DNA of 13,720 nt, taken from positions 1 to 13,720 of the forward strand of contig JAFXPV010000017.1 of assembly GCA_017527625.1 (NCBI GenBank). The letters run 5' to 3'. The notes beneath the pieces were generated by a model. It did not search any database. It saw nothing but the letters and a program-made list of their open reading frames with translations, and was not told where the DNA came from. The position numbers were made by a program, and so were the translations under genes. The DNA is from Bacteroidales bacterium (GTDB lineage Bacteria > Bacteroidota > Bacteroidia > Bacteroidales > UBA932). Of the stretch, positions 6,247 to 13,720 are shown piece after piece (within the stretch, counting starts at the first letter, position 1; each line of letters begins with the position of its first letter).

Positions 6247-7659
6247 TTAAATAACACACTTGTCGCTTCCGTCGAAGCAGTGGGTGCAGATGCAATTCTT
6301 TTCAAGGCCTATCGCGGCGACCAAGTTTTCGACGGTATTGAACTTGAGAGTATTCATCTTCAACTGCTTGCGGATGCTGTCCACCATAGCGCAGTACTTG
6401 TCGCTGCCGAACATCGCATATTCCTGAAGATGCTTGTCGTGACTGCCTTCGAGTTTTTCAATCACCCTGCGTGATATGAACTCGAGCGGAGACTTGGATG
6501 CGGAGTAGTTGAGGAAAGGACAGGTGAAGATAAGCGGAGGGCAGCTTATGCGGATGTGCACCTCTCGCGAACCGTGACTCTTGAAAGCTTCTACGTTGTC
6601 GCGAAGCTGGGTTCCGCGCACTATCGAATCGTCGCAGAATGCCACGCTGCGCCCTTTCATTATAGAATAGTTGGGGATGAGTTTCATCTTGGCAACCACA
6701 TCCCTCATACTCTGGTCGGCAGGCATAAAACTTCGCGGCCAGGTGGGGGTATACTTGACCACTGCATTGCGGTAAGGTATGCCGCGGCCTTGGGCGTAGC
6801 CTATGGCCATACAGGTTCCAGAATCGGGGATAGAAGACACGATGTCAACCGGAGTGTCGTCCTGCCGGCCCATCAGCGAGCCCAGATTGTAGCGGACGTC
6901 ATCCACGTTGACACCTTCGTAAGCAGCAGAAGGATAACCGTAATAAATCCAAAGGAAAGAGCAGATATGAAGCCTGCCGCGGGGTTCCAGAATCTGTTTG
7001 AAGCCGTCTGCCGTTATGAGCACTGCCTCTCCGGGGCCGAGTTCATAACATTTCTCGTAGCCGAGGTTGCAGAAACTGAAATCCTCGTTCGCCACGGCAT
7101 AGGCATCTTCTTTCTTTCCTATCACGAGGGGCGTACGGCCGTTGAAATCTCTTGCAGCTATAATACCTTCCGGAGTCAGGAGCAGTATTGAGCAAGACCC
7201 GTAGACTTTGTGGTGCATATACTCGATTCCTTCGGCAAAGGTCGCACCTTCGGTGATGAGGTGGCATATCAGCTCGGTGGCATTTGTAGTGCCGTCGCTC
7301 ATCTCCGTGAAGTTCTTGCCTGAATCCAGCACCTGCTGCTCAAGAGAATCTATGTTGCTGACTTTTGCGACTGACACTGCGGCAAACCTGCCCAGGTGCG
7401 AGTTCATCACTATCGGCTGGGATTCGTTGTCGCTGATGACTCCGATTCCGCTGTTGCCGGTGAACTTGTGAAGTTCAGATTCGAATTTGACCCTGAAATA
7501 TGACTGTTTAAGACTGTGGATGGCGCGGACGAACGAACCGTCAGGATTGATGCCTGCCATACCGCCTCTTTTAGTTCCCAGATGCGAATGATAATCAGTG
7601 CCATAGAACAGGTCGGACACACATCTGTTCTTGGAAATAACTCCGAAAAGGCCCCCCAT
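6247..7659 (-). CDS. Amidophosphoribosyltransferase-like protein (PurF paralogue) with a degenerate glutaminase site
   Basis: A 470-residue cytosolic homologue of PurF, which makes phosphoribosylamine from PRPP and glutamine in the first step of purine synthesis. The C-terminal phosphoribosyltransferase half looks intact: PRPP loop FCDDSIVRGTQ (341-351), a YTPTWPRSFMPADQSMRD block (303-320) aligning with the RYVGRTFIQPSQ region of B. subtilis PurF, and VHIRISCPP (367-375). Cysteines fit the Fe-S ligands of the Bacillus type: C233 (HICSFLWIYY), C380 (or C373), and C458-x-x-C461 near the C-terminus. The N-terminal Ntn-hydrolase half lacks its catalytic residues: MGGLFG in place of MCG-FG, HLGR (88-91) in place of HNGN, and NATE (126-129) in place of SD[ST]E. 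An in-frame TAA three codons upstream of the ATG rules out a missed start. As I recall, this MGG form is found widely in Bacteroidota beside a normal PurF. It may use free ammonia, another acceptor, or be regulatory. Preceded by a hairpin (7681-7711). Confidence 0.85.
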   Translation of the reverse strand: MGGLFGVISKNRCVSDLFYGTDYHSHLGTKRGGMAGINPDGSFVRAIHSLKQSYFRVKFESELHKFTGNSGIGVISDNESQPIVMNSHLGRFAAVSVAKVSNIDSLEQQVLDSGKNFTEMSDGTTNATELICHLITEGATFAEGIEYMHHKVYGSCSILLLTPEGIIAARDFNGRTPLVIGKKEDAYAVANEDFSFCNLGYEKCYELGPGEAVLITADGFKQILEPRGRLHICSFLWIYYGYPSAAYEGVNVDDVRYNLGSLMGRQDDTPVDIVSSIPDSGTCMAIGYAQGRGIPYRNAVVKYTPTWPRSFMPADQSMRDVVAKMKLIPNYSIMKGRSVAFCDDSIVRGTQLRDNVEAFKSHGSREVHIRISCPPLIFTCPFLNYSASKSPLEFISRRVIEKLEGSHDKHLQEYAMFGSDKYCAMVDSIRKQLKMNTLKFNTVENLVAAIGLEKNCICTHCFDGSDKCVI

Positions 7660-7680
7660 TGTTGTTAGTTTGTTTTAAAT

Positions 7681-7711
7681 AAGGAAGGCTGCCGAGAGGG
7701 CAGCCTTCCTT
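7681..7711 (-). terminator. Strong hairpin after the gyrA-TPR transcription unit, just before the purF-like gene
   Basis: Thirteen-base perfect arms AAGGAAGGCTGCC (7681-7693) and GGCAGCCTTCCTT (7699-7711) with a five-base loop. On the minus strand it lies 14 bases after the TPR stop and is followed by ATTTAAAAC, a short, imperfect U-run. It fits an intrinsic terminator for gyrA-TPR. Because the purF-like ATG is only 21 bases further and I see no good promoter between, it may be leaky or act as an attenuator. Confidence 0.75.
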
Positions 7712-7725
7712 GATATCGGTATTAT

Positions 7726-9156
7726 TTATTCGCCTTTCAAGAAGTTGTTGTACTTCTCGTAATTTGCCTGATACTCTGCAGATCTGTCTCTAAACCTGTA
7801 GTAGATATTCTTCAGATAGTCAGCGATAGCTGTCTTGATCTGTTTGTCTTCAGTCATTGTGAATGATTTCTCGAAAGGATCAATGGCCTTCTCAAGATTT
7901 GCGTTGAGTTCCTCAACCATCTTGTTGTATTTGGCATCATCCATCTCAAGGCTGGCCTTCTCCTGGATTTCAACAGCGCGGTCGTAGTAGAGGATGGCGG
8001 TATTGAGGACACCATAGAGATATTTGGGATCAACCTCGCTTGACTTTGCGTAAAGCTCGAGAGCTTTGTCAAAATCGCCGAGTTTCTTGTAGGCGTCACC
8101 TTCTACATAATAGAGAGAGGCGTTGTCAGGGTCGTTCTTCTGGGCATTGTGAAGAAGAGTGAACAGTTTGTCGGGCTCAGTGTTGGTCGTGAGATAGTGG
8201 TTGATGAGTCCAACGAGGATGGCCTGGCTGTTCGGGAATTTCTCGAAACCGTTCTCGAGTGTCTTCATTGCAGTATCGTCATCACCAGCGGCCTTGTAGA
8301 GCTCAGCGAGGTTGGAGAAGACGTTACCGTCGTTGTAGTAACCTTTGTCCATGCAAGCTTTGTAGTGCTCCATAGCCTTGGCGCTGTTGCCGGCGATTGA
8401 AGCCATAAGACCAGCATTGTAGACACTCATTGAATCGAATCCGTTCAGAATCTTGCCGGCAGTAACCTTGGCTGCTTTCTCGAACTTTGTGCTTGCTGCG
8501 ACTGCATTGCCTGCGAGGTACTCGCTGACAGCTTCACCGTAGATATCCTCGTGGATCTTGTTGGCCTTTTCAGCGTAAGCCTTGTTTGAGGCCGCCTTAG
8601 GATCGAGTGAGTAAGCTTTTTCAAGAGCCTCGAAGGCTTTGTCAAGAGGGTTGTCGACAACAGGTTTGGTAACTACCCAGAAGTCGAGGACACCGTCCCT
8701 GTAATAGAGGTCCTTGTTGTCATAAGAAACCACTTCGTAATCAGTTCCCTCAGCTCCTGCCTTGTGGCTGATGCCGGTAGCTTTCTGGCCTTTGAGGAAC
8801 ATATTTACGTCGTTTGCAGAACTACCTGCAAGGAGGTTCTGGGTCGGAGCGTCGAATGCTTTTACATAAGCGTCGCTGAGAGCAGTCCAGGTAGCTGCCT
8901 TAGCAGCTTTACCTGCATTCTGTGAAGCTGCGATTGCTTTATCCAATGCCTTCTTGGCATCAACAACCGCCTTAACTTCAGATGCGTTGGTACCTGCGCC
9001 AAGGGCTGCTGAGATTGAACCGCCGCCACCCTGAGGACCGCCGCCGGGGAAGCCGCCGGGGCCGCCGCCGCGCATTCCACCGCCACCCATAGGGGGCTGT
9101 GCCATTGTCATCATCGAAATTGAAGATGCAAGAACAAAAAGGAGAATCTTTTTCAT
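7726..9156 (-). CDS. Secreted tetratricopeptide-repeat protein with Gly-rich N-terminus
   Basis: A 476-residue exported protein. Residues 1-20 form a Sec signal peptide (KK, a hydrophobic core, cleavage after MAQ), followed by a low-complexity Gly/Pro-rich linker (about 21-48, GGGGMRGGGPGGFPGG-like). The rest is helical with TPR units, clearest at AGLMASIAGNSAKAMEHYKA, FSNLAELYKAAGDDDTAMKT and YVEGDAYKKLGDFDKALELY, each with the small and aromatic positions of the TPR consensus. An N-terminal helical part contains AVVDAKKALDKAIAASQNAG. TPR proteins of this sort act as scaffolds in the periplasm or at the outer membrane; no enzyme motif is visible. It starts 11 bases after the gyrA stop, so it is co-transcribed with gyrase, an arrangement I recall from other Bacteroidales though the functional reason is unknown. 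A strong hairpin follows. Confidence 0.9.
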   Translation of the reverse strand: MKKILLFVLASSISMMTMAQPPMGGGGMRGGGPGGFPGGGPQGGGGSISAALGAGTNASEVKAVVDAKKALDKAIAASQNAGKAAKAATWTALSDAYVKAFDAPTQNLLAGSSANDVNMFLKGQKATGISHKAGAEGTDYEVVSYDNKDLYYRDGVLDFWVVTKPVVDNPLDKAFEALEKAYSLDPKAASNKAYAEKANKIHEDIYGEAVSEYLAGNAVAASTKFEKAAKVTAGKILNGFDSMSVYNAGLMASIAGNSAKAMEHYKACMDKGYYNDGNVFSNLAELYKAAGDDDTAMKTLENGFEKFPNSQAILVGLINHYLTTNTEPDKLFTLLHNAQKNDPDNASLYYVEGDAYKKLGDFDKALELYAKSSEVDPKYLYGVLNTAILYYDRAVEIQEKASLEMDDAKYNKMVEELNANLEKAIDPFEKSFTMTEDKQIKTAIADYLKNIYYRFRDRSAEYQANYEKYNNFLKGE

Positions 9157-9167
9157 TTCAGTGTAGA

Positions 9168-11732
9168 TTAGTTGTTTATTTCTGTTTGTGTTTGCTGATT
9201 GTCTGAGTTCGGTTCGCTGACGGATTCTGTGTTTTCGGAACTTACGCTTTCTTCGCTCTTGTTCACCACACAGACAGCTGCGATGCTGTCGTTTTCCCTG
9301 ATATTGATCAGTTTGACTCCCTGGGTCGCCCTGCCTGCCACCTTGATGTCCGAAACCGCCATCCTTATGGTGATGCCTGACTTGTTGATGATCATCAGGT
9401 CGTTGTCGTCGGTCACATCCTTTATGGCTATCAGCGGGCCTGTCTTTTCAGTTATGTTAATGGTCTTTACTCCCTTGCCTCCCCTGTTGGTTATGCGGTA
9501 GTCCATTATCCTCGATCTCTTGCCGTATCCGTTCTCGCTGACTACCAAAACCTGTGGCAGGTTCTCTTCCGGAATGTCACCTTCAACACAAATCATGCCA
9601 ACGACTTCGTCGCCCTCTGAAAGGCTTATTCCACGCACTCCTGTAGCCGTTCTGCCTATCGCGCGGGCTTTGCTCTCGTGGAAGCTGCAGAGGTATCCGT
9701 CACGGCCGGCGAGCTGGATATAATTGTTGCCGTTGGTCAGACGGGCCTCGATGAGTGCGTCCCCTTCGCGGATGTTCACGGCGATGACGCCATTGGCGCG
9801 CGGACGTGAATACGCCTCGAGGGAGGTCTTCTTGATGATGCCGGACTTGGTGGCCAGAATTACATAGTGACTGTCGACATATTCCTTATCGTCAAACGAC
9901 TTGACGTTGATGTAGGCCTGAACCACGTCCTCGGGCTCTATGTTGATGACGTTCTGGATGGCGCGGCCCTTTGAAGCCTTGGTGCCTTCCGGAATCTCGT
10001 AGACCTTGAGCCAGTAGCACTTGCCGTTCTTGGTGAAGAACATCATAGTGCTGTGCATATTGGCCACGTATATATGCTCGATAAAGTCTTCTTCGCGGGT
10101 GGTGCTGCCCTTGGAACCAATGCCGCCGCGGTTCTGGAGACGGTATTCGGTCAGAGGGGTGCGCTTGATGTAGCCGAGGTGGGAAATCGTGATGACCACG
10201 TCCTCGTCAGCGTAGAAGTCCTCGGGATTGAAGTCTTCGGCGCTCGGGGCTATCTCGGTGCGGCGCTCGTCGCCGTACTTGGCTATGAGGTCCTGCATCT
10301 CGTCCTTGATGATGCCGTACTGGAGGCTCTCGTCCGCAAGGATATCCTGCAGGTGGTGGATCAGGGCCTCGAGATCGTCATACTGGGCCTGGAGCTTGTC
10401 TCTTTCGAGTCCTGTCAGCTGGCGCAGACGCATCTCGACGATGGCGTCGGCCTGGGGCTCCGTGAAGCCGAACTTCTCCATAAGGCCGTCACGGGCTTCC
10501 TGCACTGTCTTGGACGCGCGGATGTGCTCGATGATAAGGTCGATGATGTCCAGGGCCTTGAGCAGGCCTTCGAGGATGTGGGCCTTCTTCTGGGCTGCAT
10601 CCAGGTCGAAACGGGTCCTGCGGAGCACTACTTCGTGGCGGTGACGGACGAAATACTTTATGAGGTCCTTGAGGTTGAGCAGCTTCGGGCGGCCGTCCAC
10701 AAGGGCGATGTTGTTGACTGAGAAACTTGCCTGCAGCTGGGTGTACTTGAAAAGGGTGTTGAGCACCACGTTCGCAACCGCTCCCATCTTCAGCTTTATG
10801 ACGATGCGCATACCCTTGCGGTCGCTTTCGTCATTGATGTATGAGATGCCGTCGATCTTCTTGGCCTCGACGAGCTCGGCAATCTTCTCGATCAGCTCTT
10901 TTTTGTTGATCTGATAGGGAATCTCGGAAACCACGATGGTCTCGCGGCCGCTGTCCGAAACTTCGATGTCGGTCTTTGAGCGGACGACTATCCTTCCACG
11001 GCCTGTCTCGAAGGCGTCACGGATGCCTGAAAGACCCTGGATGATACCGCCTGTAGGGAAATCGGGACCCTTCACGTACTGCATCAGGCCTTCTACGGTG
11101 ATGTCAGGGTCGTCTATATATGCGCAGATGGCGTTGCAGACCTCGGTGAGGTTGTGCGGGGCCATATTGGTCGCCATACCTACCGCAATACCGGCAGCAC
11201 CGTTAAGCAGAAGCAACGGGGCCTTTGCGGGCAGGACTGTAGGCTCCTGCAGGGATTCGTCGAAGTTAGGCATAAAGTCGACAGTATCCTTGTCGAGGTC
11301 CTCGAGCACTTCTTCAGCCAGTTTTTCAAGCTTTGCCTCGGTGTAACGCATAGCTGCGACCGGGTCGCCGTCCACGCTGCCGAAGTTACCCTGTCCGAAA
11401 ACAAGCGGGTATCTCATATTCCACGGCTGCGCGAGGCGGGCCATTGCATCATATACGCTGGCATCACCGTGGGGGTGATACTTACCGAGAACCTCACCTA
11501 CGATACGGGCTGATTTCTTGGTGCTTCCGCTGGAGCCTACGCCAAGACCCTCCATACCGAACAGAACGCGCCTGTGAACCGGCTTCATACCGTCCCGGAC
11601 ATCGGGCAAGGCTCGTGACACAATCACCGACATAGAGTAGTCTATGTAGGCGCTCTTCATCTCCGTCTCGACGCTGATCGGAATCAGGCGCTCTGAAGGT
11701 TCTTCTACAATGTTGTTATCTTCAAAATCCAT
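9168..11732 (-). CDS. gyrA: DNA gyrase subunit A
   Basis: An 854-residue type II topoisomerase subunit that breaks and rejoins DNA with GyrB, introducing negative supercoils. The catalytic pair R129-Y130 lies in [10 protein letters not shown] (E. coli R121-Y122, offset 8). The breakage-reunion core includes [16 protein letters not shown] (75-90), [12 protein letters not shown] (112-123) and [17 protein letters not shown] (178-194), then a tower and coiled coil up to about 490. The C-terminal DNA-wrapping beta-pinwheel carries GyrA-box-like loops [10 protein letters not shown] (533-542) and NRGGKG (749-754), which favours GyrA over ParC. A polar Ser/Glu/Gln tail (about 826-854) ends it. The quinolone pocket has Ala at E. 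coli position 83 (A91) and Asp at 87 (D95). It has its own promoter (11759-11789), leads gyrA-TPR, and is divergent from the gene at 11834. Confidence 0.97.
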   Translation of the reverse strand: MDFEDNNIVEEPSERLIPISVETEMKSAYIDYSMSVIVSRALPDVRDGMKPVHRRVLFGMEGLGVGSSGSTKKSARIVGEVLGKYHPHGDASVYDAMARLAQPWNMRYPLVFGQGNFGSVDGDPVAAMRYTEAKLEKLAEEVLEDLDKDTVDFMPNFDESLQEPTVLPAKAPLLLLNGAAGIAVGMATNMAPHNLTEVCNAICAYIDDPDITVEGLMQYVKGPDFPTGGIIQGLSGIRDAFETGRGRIVVRSKTDIEVSDSGRETIVVSEIPYQINKKELIEKIAELVEAKKIDGISYINDESDRKGMRIVIKLKMGAVANVVLNTLFKYTQLQASFSVNNIALVDGRPKLLNLKDLIKYFVRHRHEVVLRRTRFDLDAAQKKAHILEGLLKALDIIDLIIEHIRASKTVQEARDGLMEKFGFTEPQADAIVEMRLRQLTGLERDKLQAQYDDLEALIHHLQDILADESLQYGIIKDEMQDLIAKYGDERRTEIAPSAEDFNPEDFYADEDVVITISHLGYIKRTPLTEYRLQNRGGIGSKGSTTREEDFIEHIYVANMHSTMMFFTKNGKCYWLKVYEIPEGTKASKGRAIQNVINIEPEDVVQAYINVKSFDDKEYVDSHYVILATKSGIIKKTSLEAYSRPRANGVIAVNIREGDALIEARLTNGNNYIQLAGRDGYLCSFHESKARAIGRTATGVRGISLSEGDEVVGMICVEGDIPEENLPQVLVVSENGYGKRSRIMDYRITNRGGKGVKTINITEKTGPLIAIKDVTDDNDLMIINKSGITIRMAVSDIKVAGRATQGVKLINIRENDSIAAVCVVNKSEESVSSENTESVSEPNSDNQQTQTEINN

Positions 11733-11758
11733 CTAAAAACTTCTCGTGAAATATCGGG

Positions 11759-11789
11759 TAAAGATACGAAAAAAATTGTAAGGGACAAG
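11759..11789 (-). promoter_or_regulatory. Candidate gyrA promoter
   Basis: On the minus strand, CTTG (11786-11789), a 19-base spacer and TATCTTTA (11759-11766): one mismatch in each box of TTTG / TAnnTTTG, with consensus spacing. The start would be near 11752, with about 20 bases of leader before the ATG at 11732. The remainder of the 101-base gap up to 11833 holds no clear promoter for the plus-strand gene; TACCTTTA at 11822-11829 resembles a -7 box but has no partner and would start transcription at the ATG itself. Confidence 0.45.
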
Positions 11790-11833
11790 AAGAATCCGCC
11801 AACAGATTCTAAGAACTTTCCTACCTTTACGCT

Positions 11834-12574
11834 ATGGATTTCACAGAAGAATTCACCGCCTTTTTATCCGGCTCGGGAATCCCCTGTATGATAGAGGGAT
11901 TGCTCTTCTCTTTCCCGGAGAGGGGCGTTGCGATACGCCTCGTTCCCCTGGAAGACTTCGTACGTCCTCAGCGGGAGAAAGGGGTCATCTATCTGTATGA
12001 AGACCGCTGGCGCAGCGGAGGAGACCGCCTCAGGGACCGTATCCTGGCCCATCTCGGCATCTGCCGGAAAATTTTTGCCCGCAAATGCGATATAAGGCGG
12101 ATAGACGCCCCGGCCGCGGCCGCATTTCTGAATCTCCACCACAGCTACGGCTCGGCCAAGGCAAAATATAAATACGGGATGTTTCTGGGTGACGAGCTCG
12201 TAGCTGTATCCCTGTTCTCATCACCCCGCACCATACCGCGCGACATTGCAGGCAGGCAGGTTCCCCTTCGTTCTTATGAATGGGTCCGATATGCCAGCCT
12301 GTCGGGCAGCCGAATATCCGGCGGAATGAGCCGGATGCTCGCACACTTCGTGGCAGACACCTCCCCCGACGAAGTTATGACGTATGCCGACCTGGAGTGG
12401 TCCGAAGGAGCCGTATATGCCCGTTTGGGCTTCCACGAGGCCGGACTGAGGGAGCCCGTGACTTTCTGGGTGGACCCGGACAGCTTCGCAAGGAAAAGGA
12501 CACCGGACGGAGGAGGCATACGGATCAGGAATTTCGGAAGCCTGAAATATTTGAAACAATATAAAGAAGCATAA
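11834..12574 (+). CDS. Uncharacterised protein with a GNAT-like domain also found in phage nuclease-associated proteins
   Basis: A 246-residue protein, probably cytosolic (no signal peptide or membrane segment). I recognise the pattern rather than a named family. GVIYLYEDRWRSGGDRLRDRIL (split across 50-70), KIFARKCDIRRIDAPAAAAFLNLHH (split across 79-103), KYGMFLGDELVAVSLFSSPR (113-132), YEWVRYASLSGSRISGGMSR (148-167) and MTYADLEWSEGAVYARLGF (182-200) follow the order of a C-terminal domain found in many phage hypothetical proteins. That domain commonly reads IHIFEDEW..I, I.ARKC.I, L.SLMTF, E..R...K....V.GG.S and SYAD.RWS.G..Y..LGF. The YAD-WS-G-Y--LGF block resembles a GNAT acetyltransferase fold. 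No partner nuclease motif is visible here; the N-terminal 45 residues are short and unassigned. M19 (11888) is an alternative start. It ends 2 bases before the hydrolase ATG, so the two are likely co-transcribed. Confidence 0.75.
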   Translation: MDFTEEFTAFLSGSGIPCMIEGLLFSFPERGVAIRLVPLEDFVRPQREKGVIYLYEDRWRSGGDRLRDRILAHLGICRKIFARKCDIRRIDAPAAAAFLNLHHSYGSAKAKYKYGMFLGDELVAVSLFSSPRTIPRDIAGRQVPLRSYEWVRYASLSGSRISGGMSRMLAHFVADTSPDEVMTYADLEWSEGAVYARLGFHEAGLREPVTFWVDPDSFARKRTPDGGGIRIRNFGSLKYLKQYKEA

Positions 12575-12576
12575 TT

Positions 12577-13536
12577 ATGAAAAAGTACATCATCACATTC
12601 GCAGCCATTGCCGCTGCCGCAATCCTGTGCGTTTTTGAAGCACAGGCCCAACCTGCCGGTCCCTGGGACAGTTCCCATCCCTTCGCAGTGCGCGACGGCC
12701 AGACTCTCTCGCTCGATTTCTACTTTCCGGAACACTGGCAGCAGTCTGACACCCTGCGGCCCTGCGTGATATTCGTCTACGGCGGAGGCTTCGTGGACAA
12801 CAACCAGAGAGTCGGTTTCTACACAAAATTCTGCCGCGCGATGGCAGACAAGGGCTTTGTCACTGTCGCCACTGATTACCGCCTCGGACTGAAGGATTTC
12901 CACGGCGGAAGCATATTCAAGATGATAGAACCCGTGAAGAGCTCCATCCGGATGGCGACAGAAGACCTCTTCGCGGCCATTGACTACGTCATCCGCAATG
13001 CCGAGTCTTTGCGCATCGACACCAGCAAGATCATCATCAGCGGAAGCAGCGCCGGCGCCATCTCAGTCCTGCAGGCCAACTATGAACTGAGCAACCGCAC
13101 TGAGATGACCGCGGCCATCCCCGACGATTTCCGTCTGGCCGGCGTCATTTCGTTCTCCGGCGGAGTCTTCTCCACCAAGGGCGAGTGCAAATATACGGTC
13201 CACGATCCCGCTCCTACATTCTTCCTGCACGGCGACACCGACAATCTGGTGCCCTACAACAAGATCCAGATCTTCAGGATGGGAATGTTCGGCAGCAAGC
13301 CGCTTGCGGCCGGATTCAAAGAAGCGGGCTACCCCTACTGCTTCACCACCTTCACCAACCATTCACACGAGGTGGCCGGCTTCCAGATGGAGCAGTTCGA
13401 CGCGGTGCTCTGGTTCATCGAAAACTATGTCTACAAGGGTGCAAAATGGCAGATCGATATGGAATTTACCGATATGGACCACAAGATCGGCAAGGTCTAC
13501 GCCAATCCCCAGCAAGCCTATTCAAGCGGATTCTGA
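12577..13536 (+). CDS. Secreted alpha/beta hydrolase (esterase/lipase-like)
   Basis: A 319-residue exported serine hydrolase. Residues 1-25 are a Sec signal peptide (MKKY, an Ala/Ile-rich core, cleavage near AQAQ). The fold signs run in order: FVYGGGFVDN (66-75), where YGGG replaces the HGGG oxyanion motif of the hormone-sensitive-lipase and carboxylesterase-like families; nucleophile elbow ISGSSAGAI (154-162, Ser158 in G-S-S-A-G); a likely acid in FFLHGDTDNLVPY (215-227, D220 or D222); and a likely His in FTNHSHEVAGF (259-269, H262 or H264). The triad is thus complete. Possible substrates are acylated sugars or feruloyl/acetyl esters in the periplasm, but nothing here fixes that. It follows the preceding gene after 2 bases and is 81 bases from an MFS carrier, so a small degradation and uptake unit is conceivable. 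Confidence 0.88.
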   Translation: MKKYIITFAAIAAAAILCVFEAQAQPAGPWDSSHPFAVRDGQTLSLDFYFPEHWQQSDTLRPCVIFVYGGGFVDNNQRVGFYTKFCRAMADKGFVTVATDYRLGLKDFHGGSIFKMIEPVKSSIRMATEDLFAAIDYVIRNAESLRIDTSKIIISGSSAGAISVLQANYELSNRTEMTAAIPDDFRLAGVISFSGGVFSTKGECKYTVHDPAPTFFLHGDTDNLVPYNKIQIFRMGMFGSKPLAAGFKEAGYPYCFTTFTNHSHEVAGFQMEQFDAVLWFIENYVYKGAKWQIDMEFTDMDHKIGKVYANPQQAYSSGF

Positions 13537-13617
13537 CGCCAAACAATAGGTTTCTTAAATTTTATTTCTTAATTTCGAACGATTATTTGCGAATTTTCTG
13601 ATTATAAAATTCACTAT

Positions 13618-13720
13618 ATGACTAACACAAAAGCTACAAATTTCAGGTGGGTGATATGCTCCATGCTGTTCCTGGCGACAACGGTCAATTATCTGGACCG
13701 TCAGGTGCTCTCACTGACCT
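13618..13720 (+). CDS. MFS transporter, ExuT/ACS-family type, 5' end only
   Basis: Only the first 34 codons are in the window. They read MTNTKATNFRWVIC then a hydrophobic helix with LFLATTVNYLDRQVLSLT. FLATT-NYLDRQVLSLT at the first membrane helix is the signature I associate with the anion:cation symporter branch of the major facilitator superfamily, including hexuronate transporters (ExuT-like). Substrate is likely a hexuronate or related organic anion, but this short piece cannot prove it. I find no confident promoter or terminator in the AT-rich 81-base gap upstream, so it may read through from the hydrolase gene. Confidence 0.8.
   Translation, partial: MTNTKATNFRWVICSMLFLATTVNYLDRQVLSLT

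Noticed and set aside
9010..9095. GC-rich repeated triplets that look like a tandem repeat
   Set aside because: They encode the Gly/Pro-rich linker of the TPR protein and are not an exact DNA repeat array.
10053..10721. A 222-codon plus-strand open frame inside gyrA
   Set aside because: Antisense shadow of the gyrA core; no start context or motif.
13537..13617. A promoter or terminator in the AT-rich gap before the MFS gene
   Set aside because: TTATTTG and TAGGTTTC only partly match the phylum's -7 box and lack a properly spaced TTTG; no stem-loop is evident.

Overview
The window looks like chromosomal DNA from a member of the Bacteroidota, most likely a Bacteroidales gut-type lineage. The evidence is a single-domain RRM RNA-binding protein, promoters of the phylum's form (TTTG, about 19-24 bases, TAnnTTTG), weak Shine-Dalgarno sites, a GyrA followed by a secreted TPR protein, a C-terminally compact PurF-like protein starting MGG, and an ExuT-type MFS carrier. 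I see no mobile element, CRISPR array, tRNA or rRNA. Coding density is high; the longest gap is about 100 bases.

Layout. (1) 1-4765, minus strand: a tightly packed five-gene run transcribed ackA > ptb-like phosphotransacylase > MATE exporter > cytidylate-kinase-like protein > EttA-type ABC-F ATPase, with gaps of 6-18 bases. The EttA reading frame has one in-frame TAG after 92 codons and then continues, intact and in the same frame, to the window edge. (2) 4766-4839: a short divergent promoter region between ackA and comEC. (3) 4840-5919, plus strand: a small ComEC-type membrane protein, overlapping tail-to-tail by six bases with (4) an RRM protein on the minus strand (5914-6177). A near-perfect dyad surrounds the RRM gene's -7 promoter element. 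(5) 6247-11732, minus strand: gyrA > TPR lipoprotein-like/secreted protein > strong hairpin > PurF-like phosphoribosyltransferase. (6) 11834 to the end, plus strand: an unnamed protein related to a domain of phage origin, a secreted alpha/beta hydrolase, and the first 34 codons of an MFS transporter.

How the genes work together. AckA with the phosphotransacylase converts acyl-CoA to acid plus ATP (substrate-level phosphorylation). It shares a transcription unit with a factor (EttA) that in E. coli gates translation by ATP/ADP level. GyrA supplies supercoiling. The secreted hydrolase and the MFS carrier may form a small uptake/degradation unit, but that is inference.

Points most worth a second look: the lone amber codon in ettA; a PurF homologue whose glutaminase site is dismantled (Cys1, the oxyanion-hole motif and the SD[ST]E Asp all changed) while its phosphoribosyltransferase loop and likely Fe-S cysteines remain; the dyad-embedded promoter of the RRM gene; a ComEC lacking its usual soluble domains; and a cellular homologue of a phage nuclease-associated domain. 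None of these amounts to a proven new system.
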